Source: Lysinibacillus parviboronicapiens (GTDB lineage: Bacteria; Bacillota; Bacilli; Bacillales_A; Planococcaceae). Taken from it: DNA of 64,000 bases. The position numbers and the translations under genes are program-made. Positions 44,860 to 53,857 of the stretch are shown here, in pieces. Position 1 is the first letter of the stretch. The number at the start of each line of letters is the position of its first letter. Location of the stretch: the NCBI RefSeq assembly GCF_003049575.1, contig NZ_PYWI01000010.1, positions 90,397 through 154,396 on the forward strand, read 5' to 3'. The notes beneath the pieces were generated by a model. It ran no database searches and had not been told where the DNA came from. It saw only the letters and a program-made list of their open reading frames with translations.

Positions 44860-45003
44860 TTATAAACTTGTAAAAAAACCTTCTGGGTATTCTTCATGAT
44901 GGACTATTGTTAGTTGCTCCTCATTTTTTTCATCATTTATTTGAAAAACAGGCTCTTGATCCATTAGATATGTTTCAAATTTTGAGTTTAAAAATTTTAT
45001 CAT
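44860..45003 (-). CDS. Small acidic protein of unknown function
   Basis: The 47-residue frame starts at ATG 45003 with a strong AGGGGGG site seven bases upstream and ends at TAA 44860, followed by a hairpin. The product ('MIKFLNSKFETYLM' then an acidic stretch 'NDEKNEEQLTIVHHEEYPEG') has no membrane segment and no family that I recognise. The ribosome site and hairpin together support a real gene. Confidence 0.55.
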   Translation of the reverse strand: MIKFLNSKFETYLMDQEPVFQINDEKNEEQLTIVHHEEYPEGFFTSL

Positions 45004-45137
45004 TTTTCCACCCCCCTCTTTATTAATTGAATTTTCTGATAAAATAATTATACAATAATTTTACAAAGAAAAGCAATGATTAATGCTTTATATGCATAAT
45101 AAATATGAATTCAATCTCAATTTAAGATAAAAAGTAA

Positions 45138-45172
45138 AAACGTCTCAGATATACCTCTGAGACGCCTTATTT
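45138..45172 (-). terminator. Terminator of the TRAP permease
   Basis: The stem cgtctcaga/tctgagacg reads on the minus strand into ttttac, just past the permease stop. Confidence 0.75.
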
Positions 45173-45180
45173 TTTCTTTT

Positions 45181-47217
45181 TTATGCCGTTACACTCTTTG
45201 AAGCTTCATCACCGTTTCCTCCGTATTTATGCTGTGTTAGATACTGGATAACTACCAATACAATAAAGATTGCTAATCCGGCCCAATCAGAGAATTTCTC
45301 TGGATAGATGAGTAATAAACCAGCAGCAATAGCAATAATACGTTCAATCCATAGCATTTTACGATACCAGAACCCTATTACCCCTGCCCCGATAGACACC
45401 ATGCCCGTTACAGCCGTAAATACTACCCATAAAATTTGCGGAATCGTTGTATCAATCATCAGTAACGCAGGTGAGAACACAATCATATAAGGAATGATAA
45501 AAGCTGCAATGGCAAGCTTTGCAGAGTTAACACCCGTTTTAATCGGATCTCCACCAGAAATACCAGATGCAGCAAAGGCCGCAAGTGCTACAGGAGGCGT
45601 TATATCTGCGATAATACCAAAATAAAAGACAAAGAAATGTGCTGATAATAGGACAACAACTGGCACTAGTTCTTGTGGTGTATTCGGTGATAACAACGCC
45701 ACAATTGCTGGAGCAGCTATTGTTGATGTAATAACATAATTTGCTGTCGTAGGTGCACCCATTCCAAGAATTAAGGAAGCAATCATCACGAATACAAGTG
45801 TTAAAATGATACTACCTCCAGCTAAAGCTACTAAGCTATTCGCTAAACTTAAACCTAGGCCTGTTTTGACAACTACACCTACGATAATACCCGCACAGGC
45901 TGTAGCAGCTACAACACCAAGTGCTGTACGTGCACCTTCAACTAATGCATCAATAATATCCTTAGGTTTTAAACGTGTATCTTTGTTAAACATCGCCACT
46001 CCAATTGAAATAAGAATACCGTATAGTGCCGCATGCATAACAGGCGTACCCGTTAACATTAAAATGATAATAGCAATAATCGGTAATAATAAGTAAATCT
46101 TCTTAAACACTTCTCTACGATTCGGCATTTGGTCGTCACGTAAACCTCGTAAGCCAACGCGTTTTGCCTCGAAGTGCGTCATAATCCAAATTCCTGTAAA
46201 ATATAACAACGCTGGGATTGCTGCTGCTTTGGCAATATCCCAGTAAGTAATACCACGACCGATAAATTCTACCATTAAGAACGCTGCAGCCCCCATAATC
46301 GGCGGCATTAATTGACCACCTGTAGAAGCAGCTGCCTCAACAGCACCTGCAAACTCTTTTCGATAACCAAGCTTTTTCATCATCGGTATTGTATACGAAC
46401 CTGATGTAACAACATTTGCCACAGAGCTTCCTGAAATCATTCCTTGAAGGGCACTTGAGAATACAGCAACTTTCGCCGGACCACCAATCAATTTCCCCGC
46501 AAATGCTACTGCTAAATCGTTGAAGTATTGCCCCACACCGGTTTTTACAAGAAAAGCCCCGAATAATAAGAACACAAAGATGAATGTCGCTGATACACTA
46601 ATTGGTGTACCTAAAATCCCATCTGTCGTAAAGTACATAAGGTTGACAATACTTTCTATATCCTGTCCTCGATGTGCCATAAATGCCGGGAAGTACGGTC
46701 CAAAGTATGCATATATAAGGAAACATACTGCAATAATTGTGATTGGTAAACCTACTGCCCGTCTAGCCGCCTCAAGAACTAATACCACAGCAATTAGGCC
46801 GACAAAAAAGTCCAATTGCGTTATAGTACCGTTACGATTGACAAGCTCTGTATAATTCAGTGCCCAATAAGAGCCTACTACGACGGATAATAGTGCTAAA
46901 ATATAATCAAACCATGCAATTTTATGCTTTGGCGCCTTCTTTCGAGCTGGAAATAACAAGAAAATCAGTGCTAAGCCAAAACCTAAGTGAACAGTACGCT
47001 GAATTGGTGCTGTATATTGACCAAATATGGCAGTGTACAATTGAAACAATGAAAATGCTAACAAACCATAGAAGATTACATACTTCATGATTCCTGATAT
47101 TGTACGCACATTCGATTCAATATCATATTTTTCAAGAATTGCTTGTTGCTCTTCAACGGAAATTTGTTCAAATTCTTCTACTTTTACATCATTGTTGGGT
47201 TCTTGTTTTTTAGTCAT
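45181..47217 (-). CDS. TRAP transporter permease, fused small and large subunits
   Basis: The 678-residue protein joins the four-helix DctQ-like part (about residues 40-190) with the large DctM-like part. It has 'LVLEAARRAVGLPI', 'GMISGSSVANVVTSGSYTIPMMKKLGY', 'AAASTGGQLMPPIMGAAAFLM' and 'LGMGAPTTANYVI'. It drives sodium-coupled import with a TAXI binding protein. Its ATG overlaps the stop of the DUF1850 gene (ATGA), so the two are translationally coupled. GGAAAGGAG lies upstream. Confidence 0.93.
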   Translation of the reverse strand: MTKKQEPNNDVKVEEFEQISVEEQQAILEKYDIESNVRTISGIMKYVIFYGLLAFSLFQLYTAIFGQYTAPIQRTVHLGFGLALIFLLFPARKKAPKHKIAWFDYILALLSVVVGSYWALNYTELVNRNGTITQLDFFVGLIAVVLVLEAARRAVGLPITIIAVCFLIYAYFGPYFPAFMAHRGQDIESIVNLMYFTTDGILGTPISVSATFIFVFLLFGAFLVKTGVGQYFNDLAVAFAGKLIGGPAKVAVFSSALQGMISGSSVANVVTSGSYTIPMMKKLGYRKEFAGAVEAAASTGGQLMPPIMGAAAFLMVEFIGRGITYWDIAKAAAIPALLYFTGIWIMTHFEAKRVGLRGLRDDQMPNRREVFKKIYLLLPIIAIIILMLTGTPVMHAALYGILISIGVAMFNKDTRLKPKDIIDALVEGARTALGVVAATACAGIIVGVVVKTGLGLSLANSLVALAGGSIILTLVFVMIASLILGMGAPTTANYVITSTIAAPAIVALLSPNTPQELVPVVVLLSAHFFVFYFGIIADITPPVALAAFAASGISGGDPIKTGVNSAKLAIAAFIIPYMIVFSPALLMIDTTIPQILWVVFTAVTGMVSIGAGVIGFWYRKMLWIERIIAIAAGLLLIYPEKFSDWAGLAIFIVLVVIQYLTQHKYGGNGDEASKSVTA

Positions 47218-47729
47218 TTCAACCTAACTCCTTTCCATTGGTCATAAAGAGATATGTGTTTCACTTCAAATAAATAGGATTTTCCTCTTTGTAAACCTTT
47301 TTTTAAATCATATTCATAATCCTTGTATGCCAATACTAGATCTAAATCTATATCGCCAATGTAAATAGTAAAGTTTTCAATTGTTTCATTATCAAATTGC
47401 AAATAATATTTACCGTCGCGTTGGGTTAACGTTTGATTTTCCTCTGCGTAGCCTGGCATACCTATCGCCAAATCCTCATACTCCATCCCAAGCATTTGTA
47501 TACGATTTTTTTCGACACATTTGTAATACTCAAGCACATCAGATTTATGAATCGAATGTGTATATCTAATACGGAAAGTATCGTCCGTAACAACTGGTAT
47601 GTAGTGTAATGTGGGAGATTCTACACGTGTTTCAGTGAATGCAAATACCTTTTGAAGAGGACAAAACATCATTACGATAACACCTACAGATAATAGCACT
47701 GTTACTATTAACATTTCCCTCTGTCGCAT
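47214..47729 (-). CDS. DUF1850 protein of the TAXI-TRAP operon
   Basis: The 171-residue protein has an N-terminal membrane anchor (about residues 8-30) and the DUF1850 block 'FRIRYTHSIHKSDVLEYY', followed by 'YEDLAIGMP'. DUF1850 genes are regular partners of fused TRAP permeases; their biochemical role is not known. GGGGGAA precedes ATG 47729. It sits between the solute-binding and permease genes. Confidence 0.85.
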   Translation of the reverse strand: MRQREMLIVTVLLSVGVIVMMFCPLQKVFAFTETRVESPTLHYIPVVTDDTFRIRYTHSIHKSDVLEYYKCVEKNRIQMLGMEYEDLAIGMPGYAEENQTLTQRDGKYYLQFDNETIENFTIYIGDIDLDLVLAYKDYEYDLKKGLQRGKSYLFEVKHISLYDQWKGVRLK

Positions 47730-47785
47730 TACATCTGTTCCCCCACTTTATAAGCCATTCGTTATTCGTACGTTTAACACAAGAA

Positions 47786-47822
47786 AAGGGGCTCGAAGCT
47801 TTACGCAATCCGAGCCCCTTTG
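47786..47822 (-). terminator. Probable attenuating terminator inside the TRAP operon
   Basis: The stem aaaggggctcg/cgagcccctt lies between the binding-protein gene and the DUF1850 gene. It reads on the minus strand into cttttcttgtg, a modest T-run that fits partial termination. Confidence 0.65.
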
Positions 47823-47927
47823 TATGTTTAAGAAGTATAAATCTTATCAATGTCTAGGTACCCCTTGCCCTGCTTACCTATAAAACTTATTGTGTAAGCA
47901 AGTGCAGATGTGCTTACCTATAGTAAA

Positions 47928-48944
47928 TTATTCCTTCTCATCAAAGTACTTTTGAGCGCCAGGATGGATATCAATGCTGATACCATCTAAACCAGTTTCA
48001 GCTTTGATAAGACGACCTTTGTCATGAGAAATTTTATCAGTATTATCATAGATTGCTTTTGTCATCGCATATACAACATCTTCTGGAAGATCCTTTTTCA
48101 CAGCTAGCATGGCAAGAACAGAAACAGTTTCAACAGCACTTCCGATACCATAGGTACCAGATGCTACAGTATCTTTTGCGTAGTATGGATATTTCGCAAT
48201 TAACTCATCTGCTTTACCAGCATCTACACCAATAATATTTACTTTTGTTGTAGCATTTAACGCTTCAACAGCACCTGTTGGTGTACCAGCTGTAATGAAG
48301 GCCGCATCAATTTGACCTGATTGAAGACCATCTGTCGACTCCCCGAAATCTAAGTTTTGTGCTTTAATGTCATCCATAGTTAAACCATGGATTTCAAGTA
48401 GTTGTTCAGCGTTTGCATAAGTACCAGAACCTGGAGCACCTACAGAAACTTTCTTACCTTTTAAATCCGCGTACGTTTTAATACCTGATGCTTCAGTTGT
48501 TACTAATTGAACTGTTTCTGGGTAAAGTGCGCCTAGAGCAGCAATCGTATCAATTTTTTTACCATCGAACATTAACTTACCTTCAGTTGCATAATAAGCA
48601 ATGTCTGTTTGTACAAATGCAATTTCACCTTTCCCCTCTTGTAAAGCCGTCATGTTAGCAGCAGACGCTTGGGAAACTTCAGCTGTCGTTTTAATGTCTG
48701 TTTCAGTTGTAATTAAATCGGCAAATGTACCACCAAGTGCATAATACGTACCTTGTGTACCACCTGTTAATAAACTTAAAAATTTAATATCAGATTTTGG
48801 TTTGTCAGTTGTAGCTGAATCACCATTTGAATCTTCTTTTTCTGTATCGTTCGAATTGGTACCACTATCAGATCCACATGCAGCTAAAATTAATAGCGCT
48901 AATGCACTTAATAGCATTAATAATCTAAATTGCTTGTTCTTCAT
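47928..48944 (-). CDS. TAXI-family TRAP solute-binding lipoprotein
   Basis: The 338-residue protein has a lipoprotein signal with lipobox 'LILAACGS' (Cys about residue 23) and a polar linker. The TAXI domain follows: 'SLLTGGTQGTYYALGGTFADLI', 'VQTDIAYYATEG', 'KVSVGAPGSGTYANAEQLLE' and 'DAAFITAGTPTGAVEAL'. It captures the ligand outside the membrane and delivers it to the TRAP permease. TAXI proteins are usually linked to glutamate or other carboxylates; the ligand here is unknown. AGGGGGA precedes the ATG. Confidence 0.93.
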   Translation of the reverse strand: MKNKQFRLLMLLSALALLILAACGSDSGTNSNDTEKEDSNGDSATTDKPKSDIKFLSLLTGGTQGTYYALGGTFADLITTETDIKTTAEVSQASAANMTALQEGKGEIAFVQTDIAYYATEGKLMFDGKKIDTIAALGALYPETVQLVTTEASGIKTYADLKGKKVSVGAPGSGTYANAEQLLEIHGLTMDDIKAQNLDFGESTDGLQSGQIDAAFITAGTPTGAVEALNATTKVNIIGVDAGKADELIAKYPYYAKDTVASGTYGIGSAVETVSVLAMLAVKKDLPEDVVYAMTKAIYDNTDKISHDKGRLIKAETGLDGISIDIHPGAQKYFDEKE

Positions 48945-49225
48945 TCCAAAACTTCCCCCTATAAAATAAATTTAGTAATATATTTAAAATTATCAAATTT
49001 GGTATAATATTGTCAATCTATTTATAGTAAATTCAGTCTTTTATAATTATACCTACCCATAAAATTCTATTTTATAACATCTTTTATGGAATTCTATTTA
49101 ACCCTTTATTTATCTGTAATAATCAAATAATTTCTACAAACAAGTTTGACGTTAAATTTCGATAATGTATATTAAATGCATAAACAACTCCCAGTTTTTG
49201 TTTTTAATTCAAGCTATTTCAAAAT
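48945..49225. other. AT-rich upstream region of the TAXI operon
   Basis: Very AT-rich with long A/T runs, this stretch presumably carries the promoter of the TRAP operon. No operator, RNA motif or coding frame is convincing. Confidence 0.4.
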
Positions 49226-49277
49226 AAAAACAGCTATATCTAAAAGGAATACAACCCTTTTTGATACAGCTGTTTTT
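49226..49277 (-). terminator. Terminator of the superoxide dismutase gene
   Basis: A long imperfect stem (aaacagct...cctttttgatacagctgttt) ends on the minus strand in a T-run. Confidence 0.75.
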
Positions 49278-49279
49278 TA

Positions 49280-49855
49280 TTATTGAATTACACCGCAAGC
49301 AATTCTTGCCCCAGAATTGCCAGAAGGATCTGTTTTATAGTCGTCGGCTGTTTCATGAATGACAAGTGCACTGCCATCTTCATCAAATAATGAATTTTCC
49401 ATATTTTTCCGCAAAGTGATACCTTCCGCTAAAAATGTTAAATCCACAACGCCATCTTCCCCGATTTCTAGGTTTGGTAAGTCTCCTAAATGATAACCCT
49501 TCGGATTCAATTTGCCATGCTCTTTTTTAGTTGGGTTAAAATGCCCCCCCGCAGATTCAAACGTCGGTGCTTCACACTTTCCTACAGTATGAATATGAAT
49601 ACCTTTCGTTCCTGAAGGTAATCCCGTTAAAGCTAACGTCATCATGACACCATTATCCTCTTCTTGAAAATATGCATTTCCATAACTTTCATTTTTCGAA
49701 CCAATAACCTTTGCGGTTGCCGTTAATGATGAGTTTGGATTGGAATTGGATTCTGAGTCGGCATTTACCGTTACTTGTTTCTCGTTCTTATCAAAAAAAT
49801 TACAGCCACCGACAAATACTGTTAACGACATGATTAATATAGTTATTTTTTTCAT
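49280..49855 (-). CDS. Cu/Zn superoxide dismutase-family lipoprotein
   Basis: The 191-residue protein has a lipobox ('VFVGGCN', Cys near residue 17) and a Cu/Zn SOD domain. Metal and structural residues all look present: copper His in 'GIHIHTVGKC' and 'ALVIHETADD', bridging His in 'AGGHFNP', zinc His in 'KEHGKL' and 'GYHLGDLPN' (with Asp), Arg in 'SGARIACG' and both disulfide Cys. Some Bacillus homologs lack copper ligands, so a complete set suggests a true dismutase at the outer face of the membrane. ATG 49855 follows AGGGAGG. Confidence 0.88.
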   Translation of the reverse strand: MKKITILIMSLTVFVGGCNFFDKNEKQVTVNADSESNSNPNSSLTATAKVIGSKNESYGNAYFQEEDNGVMMTLALTGLPSGTKGIHIHTVGKCEAPTFESAGGHFNPTKKEHGKLNPKGYHLGDLPNLEIGEDGVVDLTFLAEGITLRKNMENSLFDEDGSALVIHETADDYKTDPSGNSGARIACGVIQ

Positions 49856-49963
49856 AAAAATACCTCCCTTTAATTCTGATGTTACCCATCTCAACACATA
49901 CTTATGCAATTTAGATACGGATTTCGAGACTCAAGCAACATCGATTTTTCCTTTTTCTCAAAG

Positions 49964-49999
49964 AAAAGAGGTATCCCAAGTTTTTGAGATACCTCTTTT
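49964..49999 (-). terminator. Terminator of the LysM-3D gene
   Basis: The stem aaaagaggtatc/gatacctctttt lies nine bases past the stop and reads into cttttc on the minus strand. Confidence 0.75.
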
Positions 50000-50007
50000 A
50001 CCAAACA

Positions 50008-50775
50008 CTAATTTAAAATTTTTACAGTAACTGTTCGGACACCCCAATTTCGAGCTTGTCCATCCGATGGAATGAAGACATCAATTTTATTACCTTTAAT
50101 CGCCCCACCAGTATCAGCCGCGATCGCTTCTCCATATCCTTCAACCCAAACCTTTGTGCCAAGAGGAATAACACGTGGATCAACAGCGATTACTTTTAGT
50201 CCGGGGTTTGATCGTATGTCTGTCCCGTTTGCTGTGATGCCCGAGCATCCTTCGCAATAAGCTGTATAGGCGGTCGCACGCATTGTATATGTTTTCCCTG
50301 AAGCATTCGCTGGTGCGCTCGTTGATTTAGTGGTTGCAGCAGCAGTTGCAGCAGGTTTCTTGTAGGTGCTCACTGCGGTTTTTGGCTTTGCCGCTGATGC
50401 TTTAATGGCTAATAATTCACCCACGTAAATCAAATCTGATGAGAGATTATTCCATTGTTTTAATTCGGCCACTGTTACATCATAGGTACTTGCCAGTTTA
50501 AACAATGTATCGCCGGCTTTAATCAGATGGTTATCTTTTGTTGAGTCTTCTTTCTTGGCTTTCTCGATATTCAAGTCCTGATCCGGATAAATCCATATCG
50601 AATCAATTTCGTTTAATTTTTGCAACTCAGCTACGCTTAAATTATATTCCCGCGAGATTCCCCACAATGTGTCGCCCATCTTAACACTATATACTCCCTC
50701 AGCAGAAGAGGAACTTGCAAACATACTCACGCCAAGTGTCAAGGCTACAGCAAAAGCTATTGCTTGTTTTTTCAT
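50008..50775 (-). CDS. LysM and 3D-domain cell-wall protein (YocH-like)
   Basis: The 255-residue secreted protein has a signal peptide (cleavage near SSSAEG). Two LysM peptidoglycan-binding repeats follow ('YSVKMGDTLWGISREYNLSVAEL' and 'HLIKAGDTLFKLASTYDVTVAEL'), then an Ala/Thr-rich linker. The C-terminus is a 3D domain with 'ATAYTAYCEGCSGITANG', 'VIAVDPRVIPLGTKVWVEGYG' and 'AADTGGAIKGNKIDVFI'. The three Asp give the fold its name. It resembles YocH/muralytic transglycosylase-like enzymes that remodel the wall. GGAGG lies ten bases before ATG 50775. Confidence 0.93.
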   Translation of the reverse strand: MKKQAIAFAVALTLGVSMFASSSSAEGVYSVKMGDTLWGISREYNLSVAELQKLNEIDSIWIYPDQDLNIEKAKKEDSTKDNHLIKAGDTLFKLASTYDVTVAELKQWNNLSSDLIYVGELLAIKASAAKPKTAVSTYKKPAATAAATTKSTSAPANASGKTYTMRATAYTAYCEGCSGITANGTDIRSNPGLKVIAVDPRVIPLGTKVWVEGYGEAIAADTGGAIKGNKIDVFIPSDGQARNWGVRTVTVKILN

Positions 50776-51066
50776 ATTAAGTAATACCTCCATTTTTTTA
50801 TTTCCTGCAATCTCCTACTAGCACATTAGCATTAGGCTCATATATGCAAGCAAGCATTCCGATTACAACTAAACAACACAGGACAATGGACCTGATATTA
50901 CAAATTATTACTAAAAAAACGGAAAAATATACAATATCAATCATATATTTAGCAATTCAAACAATTTTATGGAAATAAATCTTGCGAAGCTACCCATTAT
51001 TATCAGGATGTAAAAGTTGGAAACTCGTAGTTTTTAACCGATAATAGGGATAAGGAGGAATGTGGA
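50776..51066. other. AT-rich intergenic region
   Basis: No open frame, RNA motif or hairpin is convincing here. It carries the promoter region of the LysM-3D gene on the minus strand. Confidence 0.35.
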
Positions 51067-51209
51067 ATGAATATTGCCGCTATGATGAGCAACAGTTAAT
51101 GGAACTACAAATAACCTTATAAATGAGTGGACTGTAAAATGCACTTAACTTAAATTCGGCAGTTGCAGTTAATGAATAAAAGATATGCCTCAACCATAAG
51201 TTACTACAC
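51067..51209 (+). pseudogene. Decayed YjfB-type putative motility protein
   Basis: After AAGGAGG and ATG 51067, fragments read 'MNIAAMMSNS', 'LMELQITL', 'MSGL', 'NALNLNSAVAVNE' and 'KDMPQP', in the order found in small YjfB-family proteins. At least two stops and two small indels separate them. The ribosome site and start survive, but only ten residues can be made. Confidence 0.6.
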
Positions 51210-51372
51210 ATCCTTATAAAGGAGCAGTTATGGATGTTTCTATTTAAAAACTAGGTTGTTATTACTATGAATACAGCCTTTTACAATAAGTAATGCTATT
51301 CGTTTCATTAGCACATTAGTGAAAGAGGAATTGGTAATAATATGTATTTCATTTGAAAGTTGGTGCCCGTCT

Positions 51373-52500
51373 GTGATTAGAGTAATAATAATGGACGATG
51401 AGCCATTAGCTCTTATTAACATGGAAAAAAAGTTACAAGAATTTGATACGATTGAAATCGTTAAATCCTTTTCAACCTTAAACGATTTGCTTACCGAGGG
51501 ACCAACTTTGAATATTCAAGTAGCATTTTTAGATGTTGAAATGCCTGGTATGAACGGCTTAGAAATAGCCCAATTATTAAAACAATGGCATAACAATATT
51601 TATATCGTTTTTGTTACAGCGTACCGAGATTACGCTGTTCAAGCATTTGAAATTCAATCCCTCGACTATTTATTAAAGCCCATTTCCAAATCTAGATTAG
51701 AGACAACAATAAATAGAATTCAAGAACTCTTCCAGTACGAAAAAAAATTGCCTCCATTACAGCACATTGAACCATCACTCAAAATACAATGCTTTGGAGG
51801 GTTTAATGTCTCCTTTAATGATAAAATTGTTCATTGGCGAACTGTGAAAACTAAGGAGCTGTTTGCCTTTTTGTTTTCTCATCTTAATAGCCATATTCCT
51901 CGAGATACCATTATCGATGCACTATGGGCAGAGACAGAATATAAAAAGGCTAGAGTACAATTGCATACTACCATTTCCTATTTACGGACAACACTGTCTA
52001 CTTTAGGTTATGTAAATGTGCTACATTATGCAAATGGGTGCTATACATTGCAGTTAGAGGAATTTCAGTGCGATGTTCTCGACTTAGAGCAATTATTAAA
52101 ACAAAAAGAGGAAACTGAGGAGCTAGATATAGAAAAAGCGGAGACGTTTATTGATAATCATCAAGGTGATTATATGGCAACATTAGATTATCCATGGATA
52201 AATAGTAAAGCAAATTTCTTTAACAACCAGTTTACAATCTTACTAAATTTTTTAGTAGAACATTATACCGCTACACATGCTTTTAAAAAGCGCGAACTTA
52301 CCTTACTGTTATCTTTAGACTATAGTCCTTATTCAGATAAAATCATTCAACAGCTTATCCAACACTATGTAGAGGTAGATAATCGCGCAAATGCAATAAC
52401 AATATACAATACTTTTAGAAACAACTTGTTAACAGAACTCGGCATTCTCCCTAACCTAGATACCATTGAACTATTTAATACTATTTCGAAAAATAAATAA
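51373..52500 (+). CDS. Response regulator with winged-helix and BTAD (SARP-type) domains
   Basis: The 375-residue protein starts with a receiver domain ('VIIMDDEPLAL', phospho-acceptor in 'VAFLDVEMPGMNG', Lys in 'LLKPISKSR'). An OmpR-like winged helix ('CFGGFNVSFNDKIVHWRTVKTKELFAFLFSH') and a bacterial transcriptional activator domain of helical repeats follow. I propose GTG 51373 because the receiver begins there; the ribosome site is weak. The likely partner is the composite kinase at 53858, a pairing seen in Bacillales. A diguanylate cyclase gene lies between them on the other strand. Confidence 0.85.
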   Translation: MIRVIIMDDEPLALINMEKKLQEFDTIEIVKSFSTLNDLLTEGPTLNIQVAFLDVEMPGMNGLEIAQLLKQWHNNIYIVFVTAYRDYAVQAFEIQSLDYLLKPISKSRLETTINRIQELFQYEKKLPPLQHIEPSLKIQCFGGFNVSFNDKIVHWRTVKTKELFAFLFSHLNSHIPRDTIIDALWAETEYKKARVQLHTTISYLRTTLSTLGYVNVLHYANGCYTLQLEEFQCDVLDLEQLLKQKEETEELDIEKAETFIDNHQGDYMATLDYPWINSKANFFNNQFTILLNFLVEHYTATHAFKKRELTLLLSLDYSPYSDKIIQQLIQHYVEVDNRANAITIYNTFRNNLLTELGILPNLDTIELFNTISKNK

Positions 52501-52505
52501 CAAGA

Positions 52506-52546
52506 AGTAGCTGTCTTTTAAATGGTGTTATCCATAGACAGCTACT
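52506..52546. terminator. Bidirectional terminator
   Basis: The stem agtagctgtct/agacagctact lies between the convergent response-regulator and cyclase genes. Confidence 0.8.
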
Positions 52547-52547
52547 G

Positions 52548-53585
52548 CTAAAGTTGTCTTCTTGCAATTGTCGCACCTGAAAATTCCTCAACCACACAAA
52601 TACAATTCCGGCCAGATTTTTTAGCCTCATATAAAGCCTGATCAGCTATAGCAATCAACTGCTTAGGGGTTTTTATGGCAGTTGAAAATGCAGTAATTCC
52701 CGCTGACAAGGTAACTGGATGCCCAAAAAGATTCTCTGCCAAAGCTTGTTTAACACGTAAATTCTCTGCTACCTCCACCGCTTCCTCTATCGTAGTAGAT
52801 GGTAAAATAATCATAAACTCTTCTCCACCATAGCGAAAACAAACTCCATGTTGATTGACGCTCTCTTGCATGATCTTTGCAAAAGCTTTTAATACTTCAT
52901 CACCCGCTGTATGACCATATGTATCGTTTACATTTTTAAAATTATCTAAATCTATCAGAACAATCGCATGCGGTACTTTATTTGTAAATAATTCATTTAA
53001 CACTTGATCCATACTCCTGCGATTTGGAATACCTGTTAATGAATCTAGCCTTAATTGCTTAGTTAAATCAGCTATCCTATTTCTCGACTCTGTTAACGTA
53101 TTCAATACTGCATTTTTCAAGTGATACGCTTCCAAATACCAGCCATCAATTTCCTCTAAATTTTGTATTTTCCCCCCTCCCTCTATACCCGTTGCAAGAC
53201 CTTTTAGAGGTCGAATAATTTTTACAGCGATCCATAATGTTAATACAAACGACACTAATAAAGCTAGCGCTAAAGGAAATATTATTTTTTTAAAAAGGGC
53301 ATTAAATGGCACGGTATTTTCTTCGAGAAAACGGTTAGCCGCTTGCTCAAATGCCGCATGTGATGCTATACCATTATCGGAATCTTGCATTTCCAGTTGC
53401 CCATAATCATTGGTTATATTGGAAATTTCCTTTCTATACACCTCTTTCAAATCACGTTTATTTTCTATAAGTATTTCGTTAAAACTTTGATAGCTGCCCC
53501 AAATACTTATAGTAGATGTAGCGAGTATGCTAACCATCACAATACTAACGATTAAAAAAGATAATTTGAATTTGAATTTACACAC
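52548..53585 (-). CDS. Membrane diguanylate cyclase (GGDEF)
   Basis: The 345-residue protein has membrane helices at about 9-29 and 97-121 flanking a short outer loop, a HAMP-like segment and a GGDEF domain. It shows 'DSLTGIPNRRSMDQ', 'IDLDNFKNVNDTYGHTAGD' and the active-site loop 'RYGGEEFMIILP'. All catalytic residues for cyclic di-GMP synthesis are present. The inhibitory RxxD site is not obvious. The start is probably GTG 53585; no better codon exists before the first helix. It lies between the BTAD regulator and its presumed kinase. Confidence 0.9.
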   Translation of the reverse strand: MCKFKFKLSFLIVSIVMVSILATSTISIWGSYQSFNEILIENKRDLKEVYRKEISNITNDYGQLEMQDSDNGIASHAAFEQAANRFLEENTVPFNALFKKIIFPLALALLVSFVLTLWIAVKIIRPLKGLATGIEGGGKIQNLEEIDGWYLEAYHLKNAVLNTLTESRNRIADLTKQLRLDSLTGIPNRRSMDQVLNELFTNKVPHAIVLIDLDNFKNVNDTYGHTAGDEVLKAFAKIMQESVNQHGVCFRYGGEEFMIILPSTTIEEAVEVAENLRVKQALAENLFGHPVTLSAGITAFSTAIKTPKQLIAIADQALYEAKKSGRNCICVVEEFSGATIARRQL

Positions 53586-53857
53586 AATAGATCTATTCTC
53601 CCATTGAGACGATTTTTTTGCGAAACCCTTTATACTTGTTTCAACTCATATATAATTTTATATATACAATACAACATCATACGCTATAGCTCTTAAAAAA
53701 AACTTAACAAGTGATAGAATTACCTCTTTTCAATAAAGTATAACTAGATCGAAAAGAACTACAGACTCACAGTAAATCAGCCAAAATAGTATTTTTAGAG
53801 TATTTTTTAAGAAAATTCTTATTTTCTTTTTTTATCAATTATTTTCAGGAGGCTTTT

